DNA of 64,000 bases from Chitinophaga sp. (lineage in GTDB: Bacteria > Bacteroidota > Bacteroidia > Chitinophagales > Chitinophagaceae), in assembly GCF_017745275.1 (NCBI RefSeq), contig NZ_JAGHZS010000009.1, positions 124,001 to 188,000 of the forward strand, given 5' to 3'. Both the position numbers and the translations under genes were made by a program. The notes under the pieces are model-generated. The model ran no database searches. It saw nothing but the letters and a program-made list of their open reading frames with translations, and was not told where the DNA came from. How positions within the stretch are numbered: the stretch's first letter is position 1; every line of letters starts with the position of its first letter. Positions 16,298 through 26,201 of this stretch are shown here, piece by piece.

Positions 16298-17326
16298 ATG
16301 CGAAAAACCTTATTCGTCTCCATGCTGATACTAGCATCTATTGTGGCCTGCCATAAAAATGATGGCCCTCCTATTGATTGTGATCGGGATACTTTATACA
16401 AAGTTACTACTGTGATGGATATAGAAGGCGTTACAGGAGGAATGGCCATTGCTGATGATGGCAGTATTTTCTACAACGTAAATAATAAAATTTATAAGAT
16501 AAAGGGGCGACATAAATCACTATTTGCCGGAGGAGAAGCTGGCTTCAATGATGGTTCCGGTGTATCAGCCCGGTTTAATGACCTTGGAAGAATGGCTATT
16601 GACGCAGATAATAATTTGTATGTAGTGGATAAAAATAATCACCGGATCAGAAAGATTACTAAATACGGTAACGTGTCATCTATGGTGTTCTCCTATTCCC
16701 GCTCTTTTCGTGACCCATCCGGACAAATACAAGTGATACCCGATACCATTAGTGATCTCAAAGACATAGCTGATTTGAACGTAAAAGGTAAACACCTGTA
16801 TATTGCCAGTTACACAGGGCATATTATAGTGGATGCTTTAGTTGATTACAATGCTGTTCAGTGTCGTTTAGATAGCAGTAACTATTTATCCAGGGGATTT
16901 AGGTTATATAACAATTCCTTTAGAAGTTTGGATATCACCGCAAATGAAAAATTTCTTTATTGGGGCAACATGTTTGGAATTTATAAACTGGATTTAGCAA
17001 CAACAATAGTAACGACGGCCCAATATTATGACAACCAGTTTGTCAACTTTGTACTTGGGGAAGCAGATAGTGTTGTATATAAGCCCAGACTGGACAAATG
17101 TGTTATTGACAGAATGTCTTTAGCTACTGAAACAGATTCCCTTATTGCCGGGCAATTAAACAATTCACATACCAATGAGCCTCATCCTTCTATAGATGGG
17201 ATTGGTACTAAAGCATCATTTAATCATATACATTTTATAAAGAAGAAGAAGAACTGCTTGTATATTGCTGAAGGGAATATCACAGACAATCTTGGAGCTA
17301 AGATCCGGAAAATGAGCATTCCCTGA
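16298..17326 (+). CDS. NHL-repeat lipoprotein
   Basis: 342 residues. MRKTLFVSMLILASIVACHK is a lipoprotein signal with Cys 18. The body shows NHL-type repeat units: GGMAIADDGSIFYNVNNKIYKI, then ARFNDLGRMAIDADNNLYVVDKNNHRIRKIT, and a terminal unit with FNHIHFIKKKKNCLYIAEGN, consistent with a beta-propeller. It is probably tethered to the outer membrane; ligand unknown. It is a single gene with a shared terminator against the DUF4382 gene. Confidence 0.75.
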   Translation: MRKTLFVSMLILASIVACHKNDGPPIDCDRDTLYKVTTVMDIEGVTGGMAIADDGSIFYNVNNKIYKIKGRHKSLFAGGEAGFNDGSGVSARFNDLGRMAIDADNNLYVVDKNNHRIRKITKYGNVSSMVFSYSRSFRDPSGQIQVIPDTISDLKDIADLNVKGKHLYIASYTGHIIVDALVDYNAVQCRLDSSNYLSRGFRLYNNSFRSLDITANEKFLYWGNMFGIYKLDLATTIVTTAQYYDNQFVNFVLGEADSVVYKPRLDKCVIDRMSLATETDSLIAGQLNNSHTNEPHPSIDGIGTKASFNHIHFIKKKKNCLYIAEGNITDNLGAKIRKMSIP

Positions 17327-17342
17327 CATTAAGGAAAAAATT

Positions 17343-17386
17343 TTGCCGGCACCAGAACCTGATATGTCAGATTCAGATGCCGGCAA
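17343..17386. terminator. Bidirectional hairpin between convergent genes
   Basis: TTGCCGGCA (17343-17351) pairs perfectly with TGCCGGCAA (17378-17386), with an inner CTGATAT..GTCAG helix and A/T-rich flanks on both sides. Confidence 0.75.
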
Positions 17387-17410
17387 TTAAATAATGCTGG
17401 TATCTTTTGA

Positions 17411-18211
17411 TTAATGAAGAGTAATACTACCGATGCTGATAGCCTGTCCTACTGTAACGTTTACATTGGCGACTACGGTATCTTTCAAAATACCATTACC
17501 AGCAATTGCTACATTGTAAGCCCCTGCATTTAAACCGGCCATCAGGAATGCGCCTGTGGTTACATCGGGAATAGCAGAAGCAATGGTATCACTACCCTGG
17601 ATTGCGAATACCCCTTTCACTGCTAAAGGAGGAAGCACAATTCCTTTAATAGAACCACCCATTGCCTGGGTATAAGTGCGAATCACCGGCTTGAGGATAT
17701 ATTTATTGTTGCCGGTTACAACGATGGAACGATTTGCATCAAAGTCGAGCCATAAGCGGTATTCTACCCCGGATACCAGGCTGGCGTTTACATTGAGCTT
17801 CAGGCCTGATTGCTGTGCAGATGGTGTTTCCAGTGGATGTGCCACACCGCCTATCACTACACTGTTGTTGCTGCCCAGTACCAGCCGGATCTGTGAAATT
17901 TTACCGGCAGGTAATTCCTGTGAAGCTATTGCCGTATCCAATCCATTTCTGAATTTCAAAAGGTCATAAACTCCGGGACGCAATACATGCAATGATTGCC
18001 ATCCGGTAGTAGTGTTGGCATCTGCTGAAACATTCACTTGTACATCCTGTATGTCTACCAATACAGCGTCATAGGGAGCGGGTGCGTCGGTAAGATAAAC
18101 GGTCATGCGTGCATTTCCTCCATTGGAATTTGAGTCATCCTTCGAACATGAGGAAAGAAAAGCAGTAGCCATAGACAAAGCTACTAAGCCAAGTGTGATC
18201 TGGTTTTTCAT
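17411..18211 (-). CDS. DUF4382-domain lipoprotein
   Basis: 266 residues. A lipoprotein signal ends at LSSC (Cys 22). The DUF4382 pattern follows: ARMTVYLTDAPAPYDAVLVDIQDVQV (about 35-60), LLKFRNGLDTAIASQELPAGKISQIRLVLG, and a C-terminal beta-sandwich rich in Ala/Gly/Val. The family is exported and common in Bacteroidota; its function is not established. It is probably a single-gene transcript. Confidence 0.82.
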   Translation of the reverse strand: MKNQITLGLVALSMATAFLSSCSKDDSNSNGGNARMTVYLTDAPAPYDAVLVDIQDVQVNVSADANTTTGWQSLHVLRPGVYDLLKFRNGLDTAIASQELPAGKISQIRLVLGSNNSVVIGGVAHPLETPSAQQSGLKLNVNASLVSGVEYRLWLDFDANRSIVVTGNNKYILKPVIRTYTQAMGGSIKGIVLPPLAVKGVFAIQGSDTIASAIPDVTTGAFLMAGLNAGAYNVAIAGNGILKDTVVANVNVTVGQAISIGSITLH

Positions 18212-18299
18212 GATTGTAGGTTTTTATTCGATACAAACCCTACTTATCAAGATTTATGCCATATGACAGAGGCCGGCTGGTATGGCGCCAACAGGTTCT

Positions 18300-20084
18300 T
18301 TATTGCTGCTGATAATTGGCAGCCCAGTTGTCCATATATTTTTCCAATACTTGTAATGGCATGTCCCCATAAGCCAGCAGGGCATCATGAAAATCGCGCA
18401 GGTTAAAGCGTGTGCCTAGCTGTGCGCTTAGTTTATCTCTCAGCGTCCTGATGCTTATTTCACCGATTTTGTAAGACAGCGCCTGTCCGGGCATCGCCAT
18501 ATAGCGTTCCACTTCTGCGGTGGCAATTGCTTTACTAACGGATTCATTGGCCATCATGTAATCAATGGCTTCTTCGCGGGTCATTTTACCGGTATGGATG
18601 GCTACATCCAAGACCAGGCGGATTGCCCGGTGAATTTCATTGTTCAGGGCCCCCATTTGCTGATAAGCATCGGTGTAGCAGCCCATCTTCTCCCCCAACG
18701 ACTCTACATATAACGCCCAACCTTCAAAATAGGCGCTGAAAGACGGTTGCCGCCGGAAGGCAGGAATTTCTTTGTTTTCCTGTTGCAATGCAATCTGAAA
18801 ATGATGCCCGGGGATGCCTTCATGAATAAAAGTAGCTTCCATTCCGTAGAAGGTAACATTCACCTTCGTAGCATCCGGTACCGGTACGTATAAAATAGCG
18901 GCGCGTTTTTCCGCGATATTTCCTTTGATGTAGAAAGGCCCGCCGCTGGCGGCTTCCCGGTATGCTTCCACTCTCCGTACTTCCATAGGTGTTTGGGGCT
19001 CATGACCAAATAAGGCCGGTATATGTGGCAGCACTTTCTGATAGATGGCCCTGTAAGCATCCAGCACGGCTTCCGGCGTCTTAAATGGCATGAGTTGAGG
19101 GTTAGTCTTCAGCCAGGTAAAATACTCCGGTAATGTACCGGTAAACCCTGTTTGTGTTTTTATCCGTTCCATCTCTGCATGGATTCTTGCTACCTCTGAC
19201 AACCCTATCTGATAAATTGTGTCCGGGGCAAGACTGGTAGTGGTAAACGAACGTACATAATACCGGTATATCTGTTTTCCCAATGGCAGGGCGGAAAGTC
19301 CGGCCTTTTCCTGCGCCGCCGGCAGGTAGATTTGCTTCAGGTAGCGGGCTAATTGCTGATACGCCGGACGCAGCCTGCTGGCAATCACCCGTTGATATAG
19401 CTTTGTGATCCTGTCTTTTTCGGCAGCTGTAAAGGAAGGCGGCATTTTCGACAATGGCTTGTAGAAAATATTTTTGGTGGTATCTTTTTCTGCCAGTGAT
19501 TCCATTTGAGGAATCATCAACCGGACCAGTGCCTTTGGCAACACTATACCCTCCCTTATTCCTTTGTCGAAATTGGCGATACAGGTATCTGACCATTCCA
19601 TAAATGCCGCCATACGTTTGGCCCAGTTCTCATAATCCTTCACGGTATTAAAGGGTTGATCGCCATCACCGGAACCTAATGACGCCAATTCCAGTGGTGT
19701 AGATACAAACTGGTTCATAGGCAGGTACTCCAGGTGGAGGGGTATACCCTCCAAACCTGTGCGCAATGTATAAGCGAGGATGTCTGCCGAAATACGGTCG
19801 CCCGTATTCAACTTAACGTGATCGAACTTTTTCAGCTTACGGAGATAAGTCCGGTAAAATAGCTCTGTATCTTCCAGATAAGGTATTCCTCCTTCTACAG
19901 GCAAGAGATCATCGTATTGGTGCAAGCCGGCGGCTGTAGCTTCCAGGGGGAACAGTTTCATCCGCGCTGCATAGTAGTCGTCAAAAAGCTGGCGCAGCTG
20001 TGGGTTATTTTCCTGTGCCTTGATGGTGGTTGTGCTTAATACCCCGACTGTTATCAACCCACTAATCAATAATTTTTTAATCAT
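18300..20084 (-). CDS. DUF885-family secreted protein (M-type peptidase-like)
   Basis: 594 residues with a signal peptide (MIKKLLISGLITVGVLSTTTIKAQ). DUF885 proteins are predicted zinc metallopeptidase-like enzymes: the motif FIHEGIPGHHFQIA (near 425-438) carries the HEGxPGHH signature, with downstream Glu in EGWALYVE. This fits an exported hydrolase, possibly a peptidase; the substrate is unknown. A TAGTTTTG -7 box lies 33 nt upstream of the ATG. The AraC gene follows upstream in the same orientation with its own region. Confidence 0.85.
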   Translation of the reverse strand: MIKKLLISGLITVGVLSTTTIKAQENNPQLRQLFDDYYAARMKLFPLEATAAGLHQYDDLLPVEGGIPYLEDTELFYRTYLRKLKKFDHVKLNTGDRISADILAYTLRTGLEGIPLHLEYLPMNQFVSTPLELASLGSGDGDQPFNTVKDYENWAKRMAAFMEWSDTCIANFDKGIREGIVLPKALVRLMIPQMESLAEKDTTKNIFYKPLSKMPPSFTAAEKDRITKLYQRVIASRLRPAYQQLARYLKQIYLPAAQEKAGLSALPLGKQIYRYYVRSFTTTSLAPDTIYQIGLSEVARIHAEMERIKTQTGFTGTLPEYFTWLKTNPQLMPFKTPEAVLDAYRAIYQKVLPHIPALFGHEPQTPMEVRRVEAYREAASGGPFYIKGNIAEKRAAILYVPVPDATKVNVTFYGMEATFIHEGIPGHHFQIALQQENKEIPAFRRQPSFSAYFEGWALYVESLGEKMGCYTDAYQQMGALNNEIHRAIRLVLDVAIHTGKMTREEAIDYMMANESVSKAIATAEVERYMAMPGQALSYKIGEISIRTLRDKLSAQLGTRFNLRDFHDALLAYGDMPLQVLEKYMDNWAANYQQQ

Positions 20085-20116
20085 AGCTATTCATCTTTAA
20101 ACCTACTTTCCTGGCA

Positions 20117-20124
20117 CAAAACTA
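20117..20124 (-). promoter_or_regulatory. -7 box TAGTTTTG for the DUF885 gene
   Basis: Minus strand TAGTTTTG fits TAnnTTTG and lies 33 nt before the start at 20084. The -33 region is only loosely matched. Confidence 0.5.
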
Positions 20125-20167
20125 ATGCACGGCTGATCGCTAAAATTGTATGGGATTAACCTGCCGG

Positions 20168-20974
20168 TCAGATCCTCCTGTATTGGTTGGGGCGCAGACC
20201 AGTAATACGGAGAAAAGTTTTAGTGAAGTGGGCCTGGTCGGTAAACCCGCATTCATAGGCAATGCGGGTAAGAGAAGCCTGTCGCTTTTTTATCAGGGGA
20301 ATGGCGCGTTCTACTTTTATTTTCCGGAGATATTCACCTGCAGAGCAGCCAAAGTAACGGGAGAAATAGCGGGAGATGGTCACCGGATGCAAATCCAGTT
20401 GTGTTGAAAGGAAGCACAGTGACAACGGTGTATCCCAGTGATCGTGCATGATCTCCCGGATTTTCCTCGTCCATTCGGGGAAGCATCGGAAGTCCTGCTG
20501 GCAAGGAGCTACCAGGTCAACACACAGTTGGTCCATGGCAATGACAGATGCAGCATCATTGAGATAGTGTTCTTTCATGATCCGAACCAGGCCATCGGTA
20601 TTCAATTGCATCATTTCTCCCCACATCAGCGATGGTGGCGGATACGACAATCCATAGGTTGCAAAGAAATCAGGAGTCAGTTCTATATTGAATATACGGG
20701 TACCCGGGAGATAGTTCACATTTTGATGTGCTATACCAGGATGGTAATAAAGACCAGTGCCTGCATATTGCCTGTCTGTTCCTTCTTTTCTCAGTTCTTT
20801 GCTTCCGCCTTCCAGGATGTGTGAATAATGCGGGTTTACATGAAAGTGCCAGGCTGACGCCATATTGGGCGCAAAGTTAGTTTCACTGGTGATGACCGCA
20901 CCAAACGTACGTTCTTTCACCTTAGTGCCAACGTAGGTGCCTGCTGCAAGCTGTACCGGAATAAACCCTGACAT
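20168..20974 (-). CDS. AraC-family transcriptional regulator
   Basis: 268 residues. An N-terminal cupin-like sensing region (about 10-110, with AWHFHVNPHYSHILEGGSKEL) precedes a C-terminal double helix-turn-helix (about 170-268): LSLCFLSTQLDLHPVTISRYFSRYFGCSAGEYLRKIKVERA and ASLTRIAYECGFTDQAHFTKTFLRITGLRPNQYR. It probably responds to a small-molecule ligand. Whether it controls the adjacent DUF885 gene is inference from proximity only. Confidence 0.9.
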   Translation of the reverse strand: MSGFIPVQLAAGTYVGTKVKERTFGAVITSETNFAPNMASAWHFHVNPHYSHILEGGSKELRKEGTDRQYAGTGLYYHPGIAHQNVNYLPGTRIFNIELTPDFFATYGLSYPPPSLMWGEMMQLNTDGLVRIMKEHYLNDAASVIAMDQLCVDLVAPCQQDFRCFPEWTRKIREIMHDHWDTPLSLCFLSTQLDLHPVTISRYFSRYFGCSAGEYLRKIKVERAIPLIKKRQASLTRIAYECGFTDQAHFTKTFLRITGLRPNQYRRI

Positions 20975-21030
20975 ATCTATGGATTAAGTCTTAAAAATAA
21001 AATATTCCTGCACATTTACCGCAAAGGAAA

Positions 21031-21055
21031 GGGGCCGACCGTATTGGTCAGCCCC
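21031..21055 (-). terminator. Hairpin after the first SusD gene
   Basis: GGGGC-CGACC (21031-21040) can pair with GGTCA-GCCCC (21046-21055) around a GTATT loop, with one mismatch pair. It lies 27 bases beyond the SusD stop. The T tract on the minus strand is weak. Confidence 0.5.
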
Positions 21056-21081
21056 TGCTCTTAACAAATCCGTCCATCAAA

Positions 21082-22824
21082 TTATTGTAAAGGATCAAAA
21101 TCGCCTCCCCAGTTATTATTCTGCTTTAATAACGGGTTCCTGTCTAAATTAATCTTGGGTATACCGTAAATATAGTACTGGTCTTTAATAGCGATATTGG
21201 TGGCATCGGTAGTAATTACCGTGGTAGTAAACCTATTCCATACGGTGTTGATATCCGACAGCGGGCTTACATCCGGCTGACCGGCTTTCAGCAATACCGC
21301 GATACCATGACGCTGAGGCAAGCCTCTCAGGTAATCGAACTTTTTCCAGCGACGTAAATCGTCCATGCGCTTACCTTCAAAGCAGAACTCCACAAAGCGT
21401 TCCTGTTGAAGCGCGCTGCGAACCTCTGGTTGAGTGGTGGCTGCAATACCGTAGTTGCCACCAGCTCCTGGTAAAATTCCTGCACGGCTTCTGATTTGCT
21501 TTAATGCGTCCAAAGCAGCAGCCGTGTTATTTACTTCGTTAGCACATTCGGCATAGTTCATTAATACTTCTGCATAACGAATTTCAATCCAGTCGACGGC
21601 AGCATTATAGACAGTACCTTTATCAATGTTTTTATCAATGGCTTTGATGCGATAAAAACTGGAATTAGACCAAAGCGGGTCCTGTGTAATAGAATTGTGC
21701 ACGCCCTCTAATCCTGTAGTACCGCTGTAATTGGTAATGTTGGTAAAGTAAGTCCACAGATAGGTTTTATCATCACGCATTCCCTTCAGATATTGATTAG
21801 GTGCGCCGTTATAGTAGATATTTGCATAGAAGCGGTCATCCCTGTTTCTAAACAAGGTATCATAGCTTCTTGCCTGCGATGACCAGCCGGAGCCGTCTTT
21901 CATAGGGAAAGCATCTACCAGTTCAAGAGAAGGCCGGTCGTAGCCCACATCATCTTTAGACCAATCCAGTGGGATTAAACCTCCCTGAAAATAGGTTGAT
22001 TGTGGATAGTTAAAGCGGCGTACCATCACTACTTCTTTATTCAACTCGTCGTCCCATATTTTGCTGTAAGGGCTGTACAATCCTTTCCCACGGGCGTCTA
22101 AAAATTCTTTGGCTGCTTTGTTGGCATCGTAGGCTTTCTGCCAGGAAGCCACGCCACCTAAGCCGTTAAACAAAGGGCTGGCAAAAAACAGCAGTACCCT
22201 TCCTTTAAAAGCCATCGCAGCACCTTTGTCTATTCTGCCCATGTCATTGTCTGTAAAGGCATCCGGCAACAAAGCAATGGCATCATCCAGGTCTTTCAAA
22301 ATCTGAGTCACACATTCTGACGTTTTATTACGCGGATGCTGCAGTGTTGTCAAATCCGATGTAGGCGTTTGCGCTTCCAGTATCAGCGGTACACCACCGT
22401 AGGTACTCACCAGTTTGTGATAAGCCCATGCTCTCCAAAAAAGCGCCTGTCCTTTTATTTTATTTTTATCATCCTGGCTAAAGGTTGCTTTCTCAATATT
22501 TCCCAGCAAAATATTAATATTACGTATCCTGAAATACATATCGAAATTATCCTTTGAGTCAAAGGTAGCGGTGCCACGGAACCAATCATTGGTTTGTTTT
22601 TGGTAAGGTACGCCCTCATCTGTTTCGTTGCCACTACCACTGGTATTACCGGGCATCAGGTTCGAATAAATCGCATTTAAGTAGGCAGTAGACATGTTTA
22701 CGTCTGTCCATACCTGGTCGGGCCCGACAGCAGAAAGGTTTGTTTTATCAAGGACCTTACTGCATCCCATCATCAGGAAGGGTACAAACAAGGTTAGTTT
22801 GGCTATATTAAACTTAGTTCTCAT
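21082..22824 (-). CDS. SusD/RagB-like nutrient-binding lipoprotein
   Basis: 580 residues from the ATG at 22824; an in-frame start at 22848 would add 8 residues before the signal. Lipobox LMMGC with lipidated Cys near 21. The body has SusD features: N-terminal DLxxxxLSAVGPDQVW-like segment, TPR-type helices (ALFWRAWAYHKLVSTYGGVPLI), and a C-terminal IRSRAGI... followed by QERFVEFCFEGKRMDDLRRWKKFD. It sits on the cell surface and caps the SusC porin encoded just upstream (susC then susD order, about 30-base gap). Confidence 0.93.
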   Translation of the reverse strand: MRTKFNIAKLTLFVPFLMMGCSKVLDKTNLSAVGPDQVWTDVNMSTAYLNAIYSNLMPGNTSGSGNETDEGVPYQKQTNDWFRGTATFDSKDNFDMYFRIRNINILLGNIEKATFSQDDKNKIKGQALFWRAWAYHKLVSTYGGVPLILEAQTPTSDLTTLQHPRNKTSECVTQILKDLDDAIALLPDAFTDNDMGRIDKGAAMAFKGRVLLFFASPLFNGLGGVASWQKAYDANKAAKEFLDARGKGLYSPYSKIWDDELNKEVVMVRRFNYPQSTYFQGGLIPLDWSKDDVGYDRPSLELVDAFPMKDGSGWSSQARSYDTLFRNRDDRFYANIYYNGAPNQYLKGMRDDKTYLWTYFTNITNYSGTTGLEGVHNSITQDPLWSNSSFYRIKAIDKNIDKGTVYNAAVDWIEIRYAEVLMNYAECANEVNNTAAALDALKQIRSRAGILPGAGGNYGIAATTQPEVRSALQQERFVEFCFEGKRMDDLRRWKKFDYLRGLPQRHGIAVLLKAGQPDVSPLSDINTVWNRFTTTVITTDATNIAIKDQYYIYGIPKINLDRNPLLKQNNNWGGDFDPLQ

Positions 22825-22854
22825 TTTTTTAGCTTTTAAAATAAACACACCTTT

Positions 22855-25800
22855 CTACAACCTGATATCAATACCAGCGGTGAAAGTTTTCGTGGTTGGG
22901 TAGCTCATGAATCCCTTTATCTCAGGATCATACAGCTTAAATTTGGTGATATTAAAGAGGTTGGAACCTGCTAAAAATATTTTCACATCTTTAAAGCCCA
23001 GCTTGTTTAACACAGTTCCAGGAAGGTTATAGTTAATATTCAAATACTTCATCCGTAAAAATCCACCGTTGAATACATTGAGACTGGACGTCCATGTATA
23101 ACTGGCTGAATGCGGATCACCCCATGGATATATCTTTGGCGTACTACCGTTGGGGTTATCTGTAGTCCAGGAATCAGCATGGTAAGCAGGTACTTTTCCG
23201 CCGCCGCCAAAGTTTCTGCCCCAGGGGTCATTGTATGAAACTTTATATCCGGTTAAGCCGGAAACGAGTGCCTCTACTGCAAAGCCCTTATACGATACCG
23301 CTACGTTCAGGCCGTAAGAAATAGGTGCATTGTCTGCTCCAAAATAATTACCTAATACCACCTTATCATAACTATCCACTTTATTATCTGGTTTTCCATT
23401 TGGTCCGCTTAAGTCAGCGAACAGCATATCACCCAGCGCCGGAGCAACGCCATTGATGGTATAACCCGCCGGTAATTTATCCAGGTCTTGTTGTGTACGT
23501 ATAATACCTAACGCCTGGTAGCCGGTTCCATATGAAAGTGTTTTCCCATTTGGATTAGCATAATCCTGCGTATTGGCTGCTACATCTTTCCTGACAACTT
23601 TATTGGCAGCATAGGTAAATACTCCTTTTACATGATAGTTGAAATTGCTGCCGATATGATTATCATAGCCCAGTTCAATTTCAATACCATTGGAATTTAC
23701 TTTACCATAATTCTCCGGCGGTAAAGTACCACCAAACTCAGAAGGAACAGCCAGGATCCTGGTACCTAAAATGTCATAAGAACGGCGTTTCCAGTAATCA
23801 AAGCTGAACCTGATATTCTTGTATATCGTTGCATCGATCCCTACACCGGCGGAATTTGACTTTTCCCAGGTCAGGTTATTATTGGGAAGCCCACCATAAG
23901 TTAAACCTGGTACAGAGCCGCCGTTACTACCAAGGAAGTAGGCATTACCTGAGATAATATATTGTTCCATCCATCTCCATCTGCTATTGGGATCATCTTT
24001 ATCCAACACATCATTACCGGTAGTAGCATAAGATCCTCTCAGTTTTAAAAAGTCAACGGCGTGCCCCACTGCGGATGAACTAAAAAATTGTTCCTTTGAA
24101 ATTACCCAACCGGCTGATACGGAAGGGAACCATCCCCAACGCTTATCCGGTGCAAAGTTGGTAGATCCATCTCTACGAACGGATGCTGTAAAAAGGTATT
24201 TGGAGTCATAATCATAGTTGATCCTTCCGATATAAGACAGCCTTCCACTTTCGCTTTCGCTACCTCCTGCAGCCCAATCTGCGTTATTTGCACTGGTATA
24301 TAAGAACTGGTCTTTAGCTGCCAGCGGAAAATTATTTTTCGTTAAGCCAAACCTGTTCCAGTAACCTTCAAATTGCTCATACACCAGCAAGCCACCTATT
24401 GTGTGCTTACCAAATGTGCGGTCATAGTTCACCTGGGCGTTTAGCTGATAGTTATTAGTCCGCTCGTAGATGTTGCCTAAATATGGCGTACCCGGATCGC
24501 CGCTCATCACGGAGCCCACCAGTGTGTCGGTATAGATCAAGCCATTAGGACCTGTCTTTTTGAAATTATAGAGTGTTTGTTTTTTAGCGAATGTTTTTAC
24601 AAAGCTGTTATCATAGTTCTTACTGTAAGTACCTTTAATACTCAGTCCTTTTACGCCGGGTATTTTGTATTCAGCGGTCACCAATGCATCCAGCTGTTGA
24701 TTGTTGTTACGCCAGTATCCTCCATTTCTCATCATCTCAATAGGATTTCCCAACCAACCCGGGTTATTTGGTTTACCATTGATATAAGGAGAGGCAAACA
24801 CATCCCAGTACAGCAGTTTACCCCAGAGATTATTCAGATCATCAGAACCATAATCATAAGTGAAGTTGAAACGGCTACGGGTACCATAGCTGGTGCTCAG
24901 GTTTAGACCGAGTGTCAGGTTTTTTACCAGGTTGGCTTCTACATTACCGCGCAGGTTGTATTTTTTATAATTTACCTGTGGCAGGAATCCATTTTCACTC
25001 ACATAAGAACCACCTACATAAGCTTTTATTTTTTCACTACCTCCGGACACGCTCAGGGCATAACGCTGACTGTTAGGATTGGTATAGGCTGCCTTGTAGT
25101 AGTTGTCCCCATTGGGATTATTTTTCAATACCCAGTTGATTTCTTCATCGCTTAAGCCGCCGTTAACTGATTTACTTAAATTCAGTCCATCTTTCACCGG
25201 CATATATTTAGGCAGGGCACCTACCCGCTGTGTATTATAGGTAGCATTGAAATTGATCACTGCCAATCCACTTTTACCGGTTTTAGTGGTTACCAGGATG
25301 GCGCCATTGGAAGAACGGGAGCCATAAATAGCGGCAGAAGAAGCGTCTTTTAAAATGGTGATATCTGCTACTTCATTGGGATCCAATGCATCGAAACTTG
25401 TTTTGTCCCGTACAATTCCATCAATCACGTATAATGGCTCCACGGCACTATTGCTAAAGGAAGATGCAGAGCGCACTTTCACGTTTGATCCAATACCAGG
25501 TGTACCTGTTGGTGAGCTGATGAAAACGCCTGACATACGGCCAGCCAACGCATTCGATAAATTAGTAGTGGGAATCAATGCGATGTCTTTTGCGTTCATA
25601 GAAGACACCGCCGACGTCATTTTGGTTTTCTTCTGTGTACCATATCCTACTACTACCACGTCTGTTAAGTCTGTAGCAGCGGGATGTAATGCAACAGTGA
25701 TAGGTGTGGCACCTGCCATGACAAAAGCAGGATGAAAGCCGGTCATCGTCACTTTGATACGGCTGCCGGATGGTACGGCCAATTCAAAGTGACCTGTTGC

Positions 25801-25983
25801 ATTAGTAACGACTCCTACCCTGATATTTCCTTCCTGGCTCACTGTAGCGCCAAGCAATGGAGACCCGATAGAATCGGTAACTGTACCTTTGACGGTAATT
25901 TTTTCCTGCGCGTGCAAACGCATTCCCTGTAGGACAAAGCATAGCAATGCGATCGTCCACAGTAACGATTTAGATTGGCTCAT
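22855..25983 (-). CDS. SusC/RagA-like TonB-linked outer membrane protein
   Basis: 1042 residues. A signal peptide (to about residue 25) is followed by a CarboxypepD_reg domain (about 28-110), the DVVVVGYGTQKK motif that marks SusC proteins, a plug domain with PLYVIDGIVRDKTSFDALDPNEVADITILKDASSAAIYGSRSSNGAILVTT, and a 22-strand barrel. The RagA/SusC family takes up oligosaccharides or peptides with TonB energy. No glycoside hydrolase or regulator is in the same transcript, so the nutrient cannot be inferred. First gene of a susCD operon. Confidence 0.94.
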   Translation of the reverse strand: MSQSKSLLWTIALLCFVLQGMRLHAQEKITVKGTVTDSIGSPLLGATVSQEGNIRVGVVTNATGHFELAVPSGSRIKVTMTGFHPAFVMAGATPITVALHPAATDLTDVVVVGYGTQKKTKMTSAVSSMNAKDIALIPTTNLSNALAGRMSGVFISSPTGTPGIGSNVKVRSASSFSNSAVEPLYVIDGIVRDKTSFDALDPNEVADITILKDASSAAIYGSRSSNGAILVTTKTGKSGLAVINFNATYNTQRVGALPKYMPVKDGLNLSKSVNGGLSDEEINWVLKNNPNGDNYYKAAYTNPNSQRYALSVSGGSEKIKAYVGGSYVSENGFLPQVNYKKYNLRGNVEANLVKNLTLGLNLSTSYGTRSRFNFTYDYGSDDLNNLWGKLLYWDVFASPYINGKPNNPGWLGNPIEMMRNGGYWRNNNQQLDALVTAEYKIPGVKGLSIKGTYSKNYDNSFVKTFAKKQTLYNFKKTGPNGLIYTDTLVGSVMSGDPGTPYLGNIYERTNNYQLNAQVNYDRTFGKHTIGGLLVYEQFEGYWNRFGLTKNNFPLAAKDQFLYTSANNADWAAGGSESESGRLSYIGRINYDYDSKYLFTASVRRDGSTNFAPDKRWGWFPSVSAGWVISKEQFFSSSAVGHAVDFLKLRGSYATTGNDVLDKDDPNSRWRWMEQYIISGNAYFLGSNGGSVPGLTYGGLPNNNLTWEKSNSAGVGIDATIYKNIRFSFDYWKRRSYDILGTRILAVPSEFGGTLPPENYGKVNSNGIEIELGYDNHIGSNFNYHVKGVFTYAANKVVRKDVAANTQDYANPNGKTLSYGTGYQALGIIRTQQDLDKLPAGYTINGVAPALGDMLFADLSGPNGKPDNKVDSYDKVVLGNYFGADNAPISYGLNVAVSYKGFAVEALVSGLTGYKVSYNDPWGRNFGGGGKVPAYHADSWTTDNPNGSTPKIYPWGDPHSASYTWTSSLNVFNGGFLRMKYLNINYNLPGTVLNKLGFKDVKIFLAGSNLFNITKFKLYDPEIKGFMSYPTTKTFTAGIDIRL

Positions 25984-26201
25984 AGTGAAAATTGTGTAAA
26001 TAGCTAATTTGTGGAATTACTCATTCATTGTTCCGGTTGATAATATCCTGAATCTGCATTAAAGGTCTTACTATGTTATCCAGAATACCACCCATAATTT
26101 GACTATTACAAATACTATTTTTGCAGGTAAGGATTAACAAACAGATAGTATCTTTCTGAAATCAGCCATGGTAAAAGAACTATAGATAACTCCCCTACCA
26201 T